Assembly (NCBI GenBank): GCA_022702545.1
Contig: JAHRBC010000002.1
Span: 5,890,001-5,954,000, forward strand
DNA: 64,000 nucleotides
Reading direction: 5' to 3'
Source: Phycomyces nitens
Lineage: Eukaryota; Mucoromycota; Mucoromycetes; Mucorales; Phycomycetaceae
The notes below the pieces were generated by a model, which did not search any database, was not told where the DNA came from, and saw only the letters and a program-made list of their open reading frames with translations. Below, piece by piece: positions 44,751 through 55,851 of this stretch. Both the position numbers and the translations under genes were made by a program. Numbering within the stretch: position 1 is the stretch's first letter; each line of letters begins with the position of its first letter.

Positions 44751-46288
44751 TTAAAGATCCTTCTTGAGGGGACCCAAGAACTGAGCCTTCTCGGCGGGGG
44801 TCTGGAAACGACCGTGACCGAACTTGGAGGAAGTATCGATGAACTTGAGGGTGACCTTCTCGAGAGCGGAACGCTTGGTGTGGACAGTCAAGGACTTGCG
44901 GAGGGTCAAGACTCTCTTCTTGGCACCAGAGACGGAACCCTTGAGGATGACAAAGTCCTCGTTGACCTCACCGTAGTGGGGGAAACCACCCATGGGGGTG
45001 ATGACCTTCTCGGTGACATCGTACTCGGTGGAACCAGACTTCTTGTCGGAACCAGTGGCGATGCGGTAGATCTTCTTGTTCATCTCAGTACGGCGATGGT
45101 AACCGCGCTGACCAGCACGGGGAACGGAGTACATGACACGGGAAGGATGCCAGGCACCGATACAGGCGACCTTGCGGAGACCACGATGGGTCTTGCGAGG
45201 AAGCTTCTTGGTACCCCAACGGTGGGTGACACCCTCGAAACCGTGACCCTTGGTGGTGCCGATAACATCGATCATCTCGTCCTGCTCAAAGATAGAGCCA
45301 ACGGTGACCTCCTTCTCAAAGTGCTCGCGAGCCCAGTCAACCTTCTGGGAAACGTTACCACCGTTGAGCTGGATCTCGGTGAGGTGAGCCTTCTTCTGGC
45401 CGAGTCTGGCCTTGCCAACCTGGGTGTGGGCAATGACACGGACGACGGAGCAGTACTTCTTGATGCGCTCGAGTTCACGGGTGACATCCTTGGCTCCCTC
45501 AGAGTACTTCTTGGCGTACTTGGTGAAAGCCTTCTTCTTGGAGCGGTACCAGTTCTTGTAGAAGCGACGCTTGGCCTCCTCAGACAAGTGCTCGGCCCAG
45601 ACGGTGGTCAAGGAGCGGAGACCACGGGGAGTCTCGACGTAACCGACAACACCAATGATGACCATGGGGGGAGCTTCGATGACAGTGACGGCCTCGACGA
45701 TTTCCTTCTTGTTCATCTTGGATCCGGGACGCTCGAGGTCACGGACAATGTGGGTCATACCGGCCTTGTAACCCAAGAAGGCGGTAAGGTGGACGGGCTT
45801 CTTGGAGTCATCCTTGGGGTAAGCCTTGACTCTACCGCGGTGGGATCTGGTTCTCTTGCGAGGGGAGAAACCCAAGTGACCGTGACGGGGAGCCTCAAAC
45901 TTTCTAAAAATGGCAACCGATATTTAATAACTGTTTTATGAATTGATGCGATAATCATAACCATAAATGTACACATGAATGCATTGTATAATATATATAT
46001 ATACACACACATATATGTATACTTAATTATAATTGCATTCATGTGTATATATATATTTAATTTTTTTTTTTTTTACCTGTGCGACTAAGTCAATTTCATA
46101 TCCAAAAAAAATATCGATTAATTTTTGGCAAAGTGGATTATACAGATCGTAGGTAAATTTGTCGTATTGGATCGAGTTTTGGATAGAGGTTGGACAATAG
46201 ATGGTCAGTTGTGTAAAGAGGTTGGATGGATGGACGCAACCGACGGATCGATGGATTGCAATACCAAAATTTTCTAGGGGCTTACCAT
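44751..46288 (-). CDS. RPL3: Ribosomal protein uL3 (387 aa)
   Basis: uL3 is a core large-subunit protein beside the peptidyl-transferase centre. The spliced gene has three coding exons: ATG alone at 46288-46286, an 8-nt exon at 46084-46077, and 45903-44751. Together they give [16 protein letters not shown], the universal uL3 start, and a total of 387 aa, the same length as yeast Rpl3. Other hallmarks are [48 protein letters not shown] and the loop [15 protein letters not shown] with the conserved histidine region. Codon use is extremely C-biased, as in highly expressed fungal genes. A long frame on the opposite strand is a shadow of this bias. It shares a short divergent promoter with VMA10. 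Confidence 0.97.
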
Positions 46289-46503
46289 CTTGCGCTGAGT
46301 ACAGAGACAATAAAAGAGGAGGATCCATCAACAAGCAGTTCAGGTCGCAGATAAGGCGGCGGTGTCGAATGATGACGTGAATTCCGATGCGTCACGATGT
46401 CGGGACTTGGAAATCCCGAAACGCACCTCCGTTGAAAGGGATCCAACTCCGTAACGTTTTAGGACCTCTTCGACACTTTTTTTTTTCCAAAAAGACAATT
46501 ACA
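46289..46503. promoter_or_regulatory. Shared divergent promoter, RPL3 / VMA10
   Basis: Only 215 nt separate the two start codons. Inside are a CRE/ATF-like inverted pair, TGACGTGA (46373-46380) and TGCGTCA (46388-46394), and a near-palindrome CGGGACTTGGAAATCCCG (46401-46418). The region is GC-richer than other gaps in the window. Factor identity is inference from motif resemblance. Confidence 0.6.
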
Positions 46504-47080
46504 ATGGTGAGTTTTGTATGAGAGCCTTAGAAGCTCATCTCGGCAGAATTTGTATTGAACATTGTTCTGGCGCAAATCAGGCCGCATCAAGCTCTCAGGG
46601 AATCAACACACTTTTGGATGCTGAACGTGGAGCTGCCAAGATTGTCCAAAAGGCCAAGCAGTGTAAGTCCAAAGTGGCCATTCTCAAAGCTTGGTCAAGG
46701 GGTTGGTTGGTTCAGTGATACTTAATAAACAAAAAATGTATATTGTGCTCTCTAGACCGTGTCCAGTGCTTAAAGGATGCCCGTTCTCAGGCCACCAAGG
46801 AAATCGAAGAACTCAAGACCCAAAAGGCTGCTGAATACCAGGCTTTTGTTTCAGAGGTAAGCAGCAGTGAGATTAAACAGCAAAAAGTCTGATTTCCATC
46901 GTATTATTATAGCACTCGGGACAGTCTGATGAGACCGTCAGCCAGGTCAACCAGGAGACTGATGCAAAGATTGCCGAGCTCCAGGCTCAGTATGAAGAAC
47001 ACAAGAGTGCAGCTGTTGAGAAGCTCTTGAGTGCTATCGTTACCGTCCAGGCCGTTCCCCACCAGAATATCCGTGTCTAA
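46504..47080 (+). CDS. VMA10: V-ATPase subunit G
   Basis: Subunit G forms the peripheral stalk of the vacuolar proton pump with subunit E. Four exons give 117 aa: ATG alone at 46504-46506, then 46581-46662, 46756-46856 and 46913-47080. The protein begins MAASSSQGINTLLDAERGAA and continues IVQKAKQYRVQCLKDAR, ATKEIEELKTQK and SEHSGQSDETVSQVN, ending VEKLLSAIVTVQ plus a short tail, all typical of the family and of the expected length. The first exon contributes only the start codon; the following intron begins GTGAGT and ends CAG at 46580. Confidence 0.95.
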
Positions 47081-47705
47081 GTGATATGTATTGAGATCTT
47101 TATGATCTTGCAAATAAACAAGAGTTTTTATACCATTAATAATAAATTGACATAATTGTTGATTTTATTTTAATGTGGCCATGTTTAAATTATAGAAAAG
47201 AAAAAGAAAAGAAAAAAGAAATGTATATATAAGTTGTGAAGAAATGGAGTTTTTGAGGGTGGTGGTGGTGGTGAATGTGTAGTGAATGGGGGTGTAAGGT
47301 GAGTTGGTTGTGTAAAGTGGGTATAATTTTTTTGGGTGGGTTGGGTTGGTGACTTTACAACAAGTAAATGCAGTGTGAGGTGGTGGTGGTGGTGGAGGAG
47401 GAGGGGGGTGATATAAAGAAGTGTATAATAATAATATATAAAAAAAAGCAAATGTTGGTCGTAACATACAAATTAAATAAATAGCAAAAAGTGGGGAAAG
47501 CAAGAAATGGTTCATGATACAAGTAGGTGAAATAAAGCAAAATGGTTGGTTTACATATGGATAATTAAAAGAAGTTCATAAGAATAAGAAACAAAGAACA
47601 ATTATAAATCATTCTTTGTTTCCTAGATGTAGTTTGTACAAGACATAATATATAAGAAAGGGTTGGACATGAAAGGGAAAGGAAGGTGTGGAAGGTATAG
47701 GGCAC
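47081..47705. other. Convergent gap with low-complexity tracts
   Basis: Both neighbouring genes end here. A (GGT)n-rich stretch (47258-47412) on the plus strand, Pro/Thr-like when read in reverse, dominates. No gene is supported. Confidence 0.5.
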
Positions 47706-49121
47706 TTAGGCTCTGGATATGTCTTGGGGCCCGTTAGCCAGACTGACCATGACAGAAGCCGAAAGGATGCTGAGGAATTTGCACCATTTCCAGCTGGAAC
47801 CCACGGCATTGTTGGCAATTGAGATTGACTGTTTCTTGCCGTGCTCTAGCCAGGAAGAGGGCGAGAACGCCGATGGATATAGCTGGACTGATGACTGGCG
47901 CATGGCTACAACCGTGTCCTGGATCTCGGCAAACGAACGGCCACTGAACTCGGGGTTGTTGAGGATATTGAGGATATCGTCCATGAGATCAGTGTCATAA
48001 TGGGCATCATTATCGACAATGTCTTCAATTTCGTCTAGGATTTTCTTGTGTGTAGGGTATTCTTGTTGGGAGTCAAAGATCAATTGGTGGTAGGGCTTTG
48101 AGTCACCAAGCGAACACATGTCGTCCTCTGGATAGATGTAAGAGGCCTGGTGCTGAGAGAGATTAAATGAAGATGCGGGCGAGAGGGGATGATGGGGTCT
48201 GGAGGGCTTGTAGAGCAGGCAGAGATCATCAATGTCATCAAGACCGCGGGGGCTGGAGAAAGAAGACGAAGAGGAGATGGAGATGTCAGAGAGAGAAGAG
48301 ATGGAGTCGGAACGATGCTGGCGATAGGGACGGTTGGATCTAAAGTTGTCGGCTGTCATGGTTGGTTCGTAGTGGGGAATGTCTTGGATCTCGTTCTTCT
48401 CGATAGGCCAGTACTTGGGCTTCCACTCGAGTTCAGTGGCAACGGTGTCTTCCTGGTCAAGTCTGACTCTTTCCTGGTGCTGCTGGCGGACTCTTCGGAC
48501 CCGTCTGCGGCGACGGTGTCTGCGCTGCTGTTCTTCTTCGGGAGATACGGGACATTCTTGGGTTGAAGTGAGATCTTCATTGTCACTGATGCTGGTGACA
48601 CTGCTTTCACTTGTGACACTGCTGGCACTTGTGACACTTGGGGCTCTACTGAAGAGAGATGAGAGGGAGGTGAGTCTGGAAACAGAAGGAGTAGGGACTG
48701 GAGGAGTGAGATGAGCAGGAATGGGCTGGTCGATTGGCTTAAACTGGTCCAGTTGGAGTTTGTGGGCCTGGAGACGGCGCTCGAGAACATCTAGCTCCTG
48801 ATTGTGCTTCTGGTTCTCGCTCACTCTACGGTCGACATTTGAGTCCACAAGAGAGTCTTCCTGTTCAATCTTTGAGACAGCGTCGATTGTGGCCTCTGCC
48901 TCTAGTTTGAAAGATTCGAGCTGGGTGCGAAGAGAGGTAAGGGAAGAAATCACGTCTAACAAGTCTTCTTCAAGACGGCGTCGACGAAGTCTGGTTGTGG
49001 CACGTTGGATAAGCTCATCTTTGATGCGCTGCTGATGGACTTGGGTGTCAGAGGGGTTGCTGAAGTAGTCACGGGATGTGTCCACAAGGTGGTCAAGAGT
49101 ATCGGCTGAGATGGTTGGCAT
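47706..49121 (-). CDS. Uncharacterised coiled-coil protein (471 aa)
   Basis: An intronless frame of unknown family. Residues about 25-135 are predicted by eye to form a coiled coil (heptad-like DLLDVISSLTSLRTQLESF and VLERRLQAHKLQLDQF). A Ser/Thr-rich region follows (about 150-185), then a strongly basic Arg/Gln block (RRHRRRRRVRRVRQQHQ) resembling a nuclear signal or RNA-binding patch. A disordered Ser-rich middle comes next. The C-terminus has a Trp/hydrophobic segment (WKWCKFLSILSASVMVSLANG) that could be a membrane-associated helix. Translation probably starts at the first ATG (49121). I assign no function. Codon use and length support a real gene. Confidence 0.7.
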   Translation of the reverse strand: MPTISADTLDHLVDTSRDYFSNPSDTQVHQQRIKDELIQRATTRLRRRRLEEDLLDVISSLTSLRTQLESFKLEAEATIDAVSKIEQEDSLVDSNVDRRVSENQKHNQELDVLERRLQAHKLQLDQFKPIDQPIPAHLTPPVPTPSVSRLTSLSSLFSRAPSVTSASSVTSESSVTSISDNEDLTSTQECPVSPEEEQQRRHRRRRRVRRVRQQHQERVRLDQEDTVATELEWKPKYWPIEKNEIQDIPHYEPTMTADNFRSNRPYRQHRSDSISSLSDISISSSSSFSSPRGLDDIDDLCLLYKPSRPHHPLSPASSFNLSQHQASYIYPEDDMCSLGDSKPYHQLIFDSQQEYPTHKKILDEIEDIVDNDAHYDTDLMDDILNILNNPEFSGRSFAEIQDTVVAMRQSSVQLYPSAFSPSSWLEHGKKQSISIANNAVGSSWKWCKFLSILSASVMVSLANGPQDISRA

Positions 49122-50043
49122 GGTAACACTTTGGTAAATTTGTTTTTATATATGATATTATATAAATAAAATAAGAGAATCTATATAAATACGTATTATA
49201 TATAAAATAATAAAATAAATAAAAAAAAAGAGATCGTCAGTTTCTGGGGTAACCAAAGTAACGTATAATATAATATAATATAATAAAATAAATAACCCGA
49301 ATAGGATAGCGCCGATCCTTTTAGTAATTAGTTTTATAAACGATGTAAAATTGAAACAGAAAAATGTGATTGTAAATGGTAGAAATTCCCAGAAAAGTAA
49401 ATTTTGTATTTCTTACTTGAATTTGTTTTAAAAGAAATAAATGTATGTATTTTCTGACTTGAAAAATAATAATTTATATTGCTGCTGTTGGTGTTGGCGA
49501 TTGGCTTCTTGATTATTCTTTAATTCTTTAAGGAATTAGAAGAAAGCAAGAAAAGTGAAGAAGAAAAACGGAAAAAGAAGAGAAAAGAAAAGGAAAAAAG
49601 AAAAGAAAGGATGGCATTTTATCTTTTTTTTTTCTTTTTTTTTTTTCAAGAGTTGTCTTTATTTGGAAATCAAGGAACCAAGGACCTTCGCCCTCTCCCC
49701 CCACACACCCACCCATACACACACACACATATATACACACACATATACACACACACTCCCCCCCCCCTCTTCCCTTCCCTTCCCTTCTCTTCTCTTCCCC
49801 CCCAACTCCAACTCCAACTCCTCCCCCCCTTCTTCTCTCAATATCTATGTGCTGGTATCTGTCTGTTTTGCTCTTAATATTTCCAGTGTGGTGTTTTATT
49901 TTATTTATTATTCATTCTCTCTTTCTCTCTCTTTTTCTTTGGTTTGCCATTAGGCAGCTGCTATTCTTCCTAGTCTTCCATACTCCCCCTCTACTACGCT
50001 CTCTATGACTCTCTTTGTCTGTAGCCCCCCCTTTTGTATTTAA

Positions 50044-50081
<38 letters not shown>

Positions 50082-51062
50082 ATATTTTGCATTCAATTAT
50101 CAACTTGACTCTATTTGATATTGCAAGGGATTCAAGCATTTATATTTTATTTTTATTTTAACAAAAAAAAAAAGAAAAAGTACATGTATAAATTATTGTA
50201 CAGTTGTTTGCCAAAATACATTTTTTCTATATATTCTAAATCTATATTTATATATATCATTCCTCACCAAAACAAGAAAACTTGTAGTAATTATTCCACC
50301 CCCCAAACCTCCTTTTTGTATATTTTATTATCCATTGAACCCCAACGTCATTTCTATAATCACATCTATTGCTTTCTCCTAAAGAAACCCATCTAATTGG
50401 ACAAAGATTGAATTTATCTAATTTATTATAAAATTCACTTTTGTTACAGCCTAATGCACAAACATTTAAACACATTCAATACAATGCTTGTCATTTAAAT
50501 TCAGATCTTTCTTATTATCCCTCTTGTAGGCCGCTAGCTATAACCTCGTTGTCTGTAAGACGTCACTCTTAATAAAGATATAAACAGACTATATAAATTA
50601 TGTATAGATAGATTGGTTCCCCACATTTTTTGTATTCTGTGAACATGGGTTAGCCCTTTGACATGTTAATAATTTAAATATATTTATACAATAATGTACC
50701 TCTATTCCCCTTGAAACATCACAAATCCCATTTATACAAATCATAGGACCTTTATTTTCTTTTTTTTTTCTTTGCTTTGTACATCTCTATGAATTTCTGA
50801 ATGTGCCGCTCATACCCGAGCACATTGCATTGCATGGCGTCAAATGCGGGGTAAAATAGACACAACAAAATAAATAAATAGATAGATAAATAAATATATA
50901 TAATGTAATCTCTAGTAATTCGTCTACAAACAACATCTTTGTGCTTTATTCAACAAATATACAATTCATTAGCCTCTCTCTATTTAGGCCTTTTGGGCAG
51001 CATTCCTATTTCACAACCGTCAGAAAAAAAAACATACACAGCTTGGAATGACCTCTTTAAAC
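49122..51062. other. Low-complexity intergenic stretch
   Basis: Nearly 2 kb of AT-rich and low-complexity sequence: GAAAA-rich tract (49540-49605), (CA)n/(TA)n at 49715-49755, C-rich tracts at 49757-49830, and (TA)n at 50048-50080. No gene motif on either strand. It separates the coiled-coil gene's promoter from the 3' end of the acyl-CoA synthetase gene. Confidence 0.5.
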
Positions 51063-53491
51063 TTACAGTTCCTCTAATTCGGACTTGTACTTTTTGTTGA
51101 TATCATGCCTTTTCAGCTTCTGAGCAGCCGTCAACATTCCCTAAAACATCAACAAAGAACGTGTATAAGTTAAAAGTAAATTGTTCGTGTACCTTTTACT
51201 TACATTTTCAGACGTCCAATCCTCGGAGCACAAGTGAACACCAACCACAATCTCGGCAGGCTTGAACCCGGACTTTTTGGCCTGGGCTTGCAACTGACCC
51301 AAGAATGCCTTGATGATGTCCTTGTTGGCACACAGCTCCTTCAATTCAGCCTTGGAGTCCTGACCCGTCTCTTCGGCAAGCTTTCTCAATCGGGCCTCGA
51401 CTGGAACAACCAGGGCAACCGGATTAGGGCGGAGTGAATCACCATGGATACACACGTTAGCCACCCCAAGTGCTGCCTTGTACACTGACTCCAACTTTTC
51501 CAATGCAATGTACTCGCCATTGCTCAGCTTTACAAGGTTCTTGATACGGTCAATCACAGACAGTGTGCCGTCCGCGTTCCATTCTCCAACATCACCCGTC
51601 CGCAACCAACCATCCTCCGACAATGCCTCCTTGGATAATTCCTCCTGCTTCCAGTACCCCACAGTTACTGAAGAACCACGCACCCAGATCTCACCCTGCG
51701 GCTTGGGCGTGTTTGAAGATAAGTAGTTAGCCTCTGGTACATCAACCAACTTGATTTCACAACAAGGGACAGGTGCTCCAACAGGTCCAATGGAAAAGCT
51801 CTCGGGTGTCACAATAGCACACATTCTACGCAGTCTGTTAGTAATCCACACTGAACCAGAGCCTTCTCCCCTGATAATCTATTTTCTAATAAGCCCCTAA
51901 ATGCTACTCTACATCATTTCCATTTTATCCTTCATTTACCCGCAACCTAAGAGAGTAGGACAAGGCGAATTAGATCAGTTCATTTTTTGTGTCATTCTTA
52001 CTTTCTGTCATGCCATAACCGCCAAGAACAGGACAAATGGCTGTCGTCAAGAATTTCTGGGTCTCCACCGATAGGGGTGCGCCACCCGACAAGGCAAATC
52101 TCAACTTGCCGCCCAATTGCGCCTTGACCTTGTTGAACACGGCGGTATCCAACAGACGGGTAGGCAGACCACGCTCCATCATCCAAGCCTTGGTGTCCAG
52201 TGCACGCTGGAAGATCATTTGGGCCGAAGGGCTTGTCTTTTGAATGCCGGCCAAGATGCCTTTGCGGATAGACTCCCAAACAGCGGGCACACCAGTCATG
52301 ATTGTAGGCTGGAATTCCTTGATATCACCTTGGCAATTGCGTACAGATGCATCAGTAAGGGTCCTAGGGTTACCGTAGCCTAGAGTGGCACCCCAGAAGA
52401 TGCTCAGATTCTCGACCAAGAACTCGAGAACGTGAGCCAGAGGAAGATATGCCATCATTGTGTCTTGTTCGGTGATAATGTGTCCCAAAAGAGTGTCTGT
52501 ACCAGCAACTGGAATGATTTGGTAATCATAAGTGATCGATTACACAGCAATTTTGCATGGATATATTTATACAATTTGTCCCTTTTTATTTTACTTTACT
52601 CTACTTACTTGCGCCAACCAAGTTTGAGTGCTTGAGAACAACACCCTTGGGGTTTCCTGTCGATCCAGATGTGTACATGATGCAGCACAGATCATCACGA
52701 AGAGGCTTTACAGGCGACACGGGGTTCTCTTGGCCGAGTTTCTTGAGTTCATCGATTGACACGATCTTGTTTCCACCCAAGTCTTGGAGTGACTTTAGAA
52801 CCTCGGGTTTGGCTTCACCGGCATAAACAATCACAGGTCTTGTGATACACTTTGGAAGGACATTGAGAACGACTGGCAACAGGTCACCACTCGTAAACAG
52901 GGCCTCGACCTCGGTTTCGTTCATGGAGTGGATAAGACCTTCGGGACCAAGTGTGTCATACGCAGTAACGATGGTCATGCTTTGAGTAAATGCACCATGA
53001 GCCATGAGCATCCAATCGGCACTAAATTTTTATAAGGGGGTTAGGATCAAAACAAGGTAGCTTGGTTTTATATATATGTATATATATTATACTTGCGTTG
53101 TGGGAGCAAAGATTTCAATCTTTGACTTTGGTTTGACACCCAAGGATACCAAACCGGCACCAATATCATGGACAATAGTTGAAATTTCTGAATAGGTGAT
53201 GTCGTTGTAGGGAGACAACTGGAAGAATTTCCAGGTCTTGGTCTGTTTCTGCTCGACCCCATTGACAATCTTGACTACTTCCTTTTGTTCTTCGACAATC
53301 TTGACCACCTTGCGGTAGGAAATACCGGCCTTTGTTGGTCTGCGCTTGGCGCTGTACTGCAAAACGTCGTAGAGTGTATGAACGCCTTGGGCTGGAGTGT
53401 CAACAATTTCGTCTTCTGCCAAAACAGAACGACGAACGCGACCTTCGCCTGGGATTTGGGTACCAATGGATACTGAGCAAAGAGGTGCCAT
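51063..53491 (-). CDS. FAA1: Long-chain fatty acyl-CoA synthetase (673 aa)
   Basis: The enzyme activates long-chain fatty acids to acyl-CoA through an acyl-adenylate. Six exons fit in phase: 53491-53097, 53021-52609, 52508-52002, 51946-51940, 51825-51204 and 51140-51063, giving 673 aa, normal for the family. Motifs are the AMP-binding P-loop YTSGSTGNPKG, YLPLAHVLE, LSGGAPLS, GGYGMTESCGMCAIVTPE, GWLRTGDVGEWNADGTLSVIDRIKNLVKLSNGEYIALEKLES (the FACS signature region) and the C-terminal catalytic lysine context LTAAQKLKRHDI. Exon 4 is only 7 nt, and intron 1 has a GC donor (53096-53095); both are needed for the conserved sequence. There is no targeting signal; the N-terminus resembles FAA1/FAA4 proteins. 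The exact paralogue is uncertain. Confidence 0.95.
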
Positions 53492-54126
53492 GATAATAAT
53501 ATTTAAAAAAAATGGAGAATAGATGAAAAGGAAAAAGGTAAAAGACTGGGCTTTTTATATAAACTAAATATTTCTTTTTGTATTGATATGAAACTCTTTA
53601 AATATCTTCTATTCTAGTTCCCGGTCGGAGTATGATATAAAAGGAAATGTAATGGGCAGATTGCCATGACAACAATGGTTGTACGATTATTTTATATTAT
53701 GGGATCAAATCAAATCCAAAAAAAAAAAAACGTACCTGTTATTTAAATATATTTTATTACTGCGATGATTAAAAAAATACTTATTTTCACATGTCTTTCT
53801 GATTATAACATTGATTAGACTACAACAAAATAGCATTTGCTATATTATTCATCACCGCCATTTGTATAAATATTATATATATATATATATATCATCTTAT
53901 ATATATATATATATAAAGTAAAATAAAGCAATAATAATGATGCTCATGATTTACCATGTTCTTGTTTCAAATCCCTATTAACAACTGTAGATTCTCTCTC
54001 TAGATATCAACAAGCAGTCACTCGCATTTCATCCCACCACCACCAGCAGCTGCCATTATTATTATTGTTGTTGTTTATTTATTTTTTGTTGATTACCTGG
54101 CTGATTATATTAGACACACACACACA
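53492..54126. promoter_or_regulatory. Divergent promoter region, acyl-CoA synthetase / TIM54
   Basis: 635 nt with (TA)n tracts (53874-53892, 53899-53917), poly-A (53719-53731) and no gene. A pyrimidine-rich, CACCACCACCAG-containing leader (54040-54049) and (CA)n precede the TIM54 ATG. Confidence 0.45.
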
Positions 54127-55440
54127 ATGTCACTGCCATTTGGAATCAAAGCACCCTCAAAGGGCACAGTCATCTTTGGGTCGATTGTGGCTGCGATTGG
54201 AGGTACGGTCTACACTAGCAATCATTACTCGACCGAAAGTAGAAAGCGATTATGCGATCAAGTATCGTGGTTAGCCGAGCGTCCCTGTGATGTTCATGTA
54301 AGCAGCTATTCATTTTATTTTTTAATTCATTTCTACTAGTCCAAGAGTGTCAAAAATATTAGTATTATATTATTATTAATAAATATGCAAAGGCGTGCCA
54401 AAATAATTCCAAAATAGTAACAATAAAATATATATATAAAAAAATAAAAGCATGTTTATTAATCTCTTTGCTTGAATAATTGGCTATATCAGGAGATCCC
54501 ACGAAAAGTATCAGTCTATATATCGGCTCCTCCCGGCGATAGTCTCGAAAAGAGTCGCTCGTGGTTTAGAGAGTATGTAAAGGTAAATATTTGCCGGTTT
54601 TCTTATATGCCTGTGCTCACCAAATCATAGCCAATTTTGGTAGCTGGTGCTGTAGATTATGAAATCAAGGAAGCTTCGGGACCAGGCCAGATTGAGTTTG
54701 CCGTACGAGACGAGATTGTCCGTCGTCGCAGAATTGCCGCTGCTCAAAAGGAACGCAAAGACCAACAAGGCCAGCAAGGCCAACAAGATTTGCCCGACCA
54801 AAAGTCTCCCTTTTCGGCCATGAACCCTCCCAGTCTGGATGTGATTAAGCACAAGAGAGAAGAACATCTTGTGGACGGAGTGCTGGCCATTGGACGTCAG
54901 GCATGGAGAGAGGTTTTGAATGGAATTGTGATGGGATGCCAGGCACCTCTTGCTATTCCCCAAGAGACAGTTGAAAATGTCAAGACAGAAGGCACAAAGG
55001 AGAGTGAAAGCGAGAATGAGAATGAAAAGAGTGAGAAGGACAAGAGTGAGGATCTAGACCAGCACATTATCGAGACCCCGGCCGAAGCACTGATGGAAGA
55101 TGAAGTAAAGGAACCTACATTTGATATTCCTCCTGTTCTGTCGCCAGTGATGTACATTCCTCAAGAGAACATTATCGGCTGGACAAATATCCCTTATCGC
55201 CTCTTTATGTGGGCAGCAGATTATCAGCGGATTGAAAAGGTGGGCAAGTATGCTGTTGCAGCTGTCCTCAACGAGACCCGGCCATTGCGACCAGAAGATG
55301 AGAACCAGGGAGAGAGCGAAAAGGTTTATTGGATTGGAGATGATGATACAAAGGAACTGGTGGAAAATGATACTCCCATCGTGGTTGACAGTAGATTAAG
55401 AGACCACTTGCGCACATACACCAGCAAAGATTTACCATAA
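54127..55440 (+). CDS. TIM54: TIM22-complex subunit Tim54 (356 aa)
   Basis: Tim54 is an inner-membrane component of the TIM22 translocase, which inserts carrier proteins such as Sfc1. Three exons (54127-54297, 54493-54582, 54631-55440) join in phase. The N-terminus has a short matrix-facing piece and one membrane segment (TVIFGSIVAAIGGTVYT, residues about 14-30). The family block follows across the exon joins: VSVYISAPPGDSLEKSRSWFREYVKPIL, then AGAVDYEI and GQIEFAVRDEIVRRRR. A charged Gln/Lys-rich linker and a Glu-rich stretch separate this from the C-terminal block with PEDENQGESEKVYW. It is somewhat shorter than yeast Tim54. The gene is divergent from the acyl-CoA synthetase gene. Confidence 0.9.
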
Positions 55441-55851
55441 ATGACATAATATGCTGAATATGTATGTCTTGGTTTATTTATTTTTATATTTTTGTAATCA
55501 ATTAGCCGTTAATTATTCTTGGTCTATTTGTCGTTCTTAATCGTGGTGTTACAATCGTTGTTAATTTACAGAAATCCAACAGTTTACCAGTATGGTTAAT
55601 ATATATATATATATTGTCCTACAAGCACAATATAAAATACTATGTAATTCCATTTATTCAATTCCAATTCTCACATGTCTACAATGAGATGTAAAAAAGA
55701 AAAATGGTTACTAGATTTAAGAAAGTAATAATAATAAGTAATAATAGAAAGTAATAGTAATAATAATAAAAAGTAATAATAATATTAATAAGTAATAAGT
55801 AATAAGTAATAATAATATTTATATTTATATATACAATAATAATAAAAGAGA
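55441..55851. other. Convergent gap with TAATAA repeats
   Basis: Between the ends of TIM54 and the SERTA-like gene. Dominated by degenerate (TAA)n/AAGTAATAA repeats at about 55722-55845. No gene is supported. Confidence 0.55.

Noticed and set aside
44814..45941. 375-codon open frame on the plus strand opposite RPL3
   Set aside because: It is a shadow of the strongly C-biased RPL3 coding strand. It has no family motifs, and its composition (Gly/Leu/Asp) is what antisense of such codons produces.
49528..49953. His/Thr- and Phe-rich frames around 49.5-49.9 kb
   Set aside because: They read through CA, C-rich and poly-T tracts with no conserved features.
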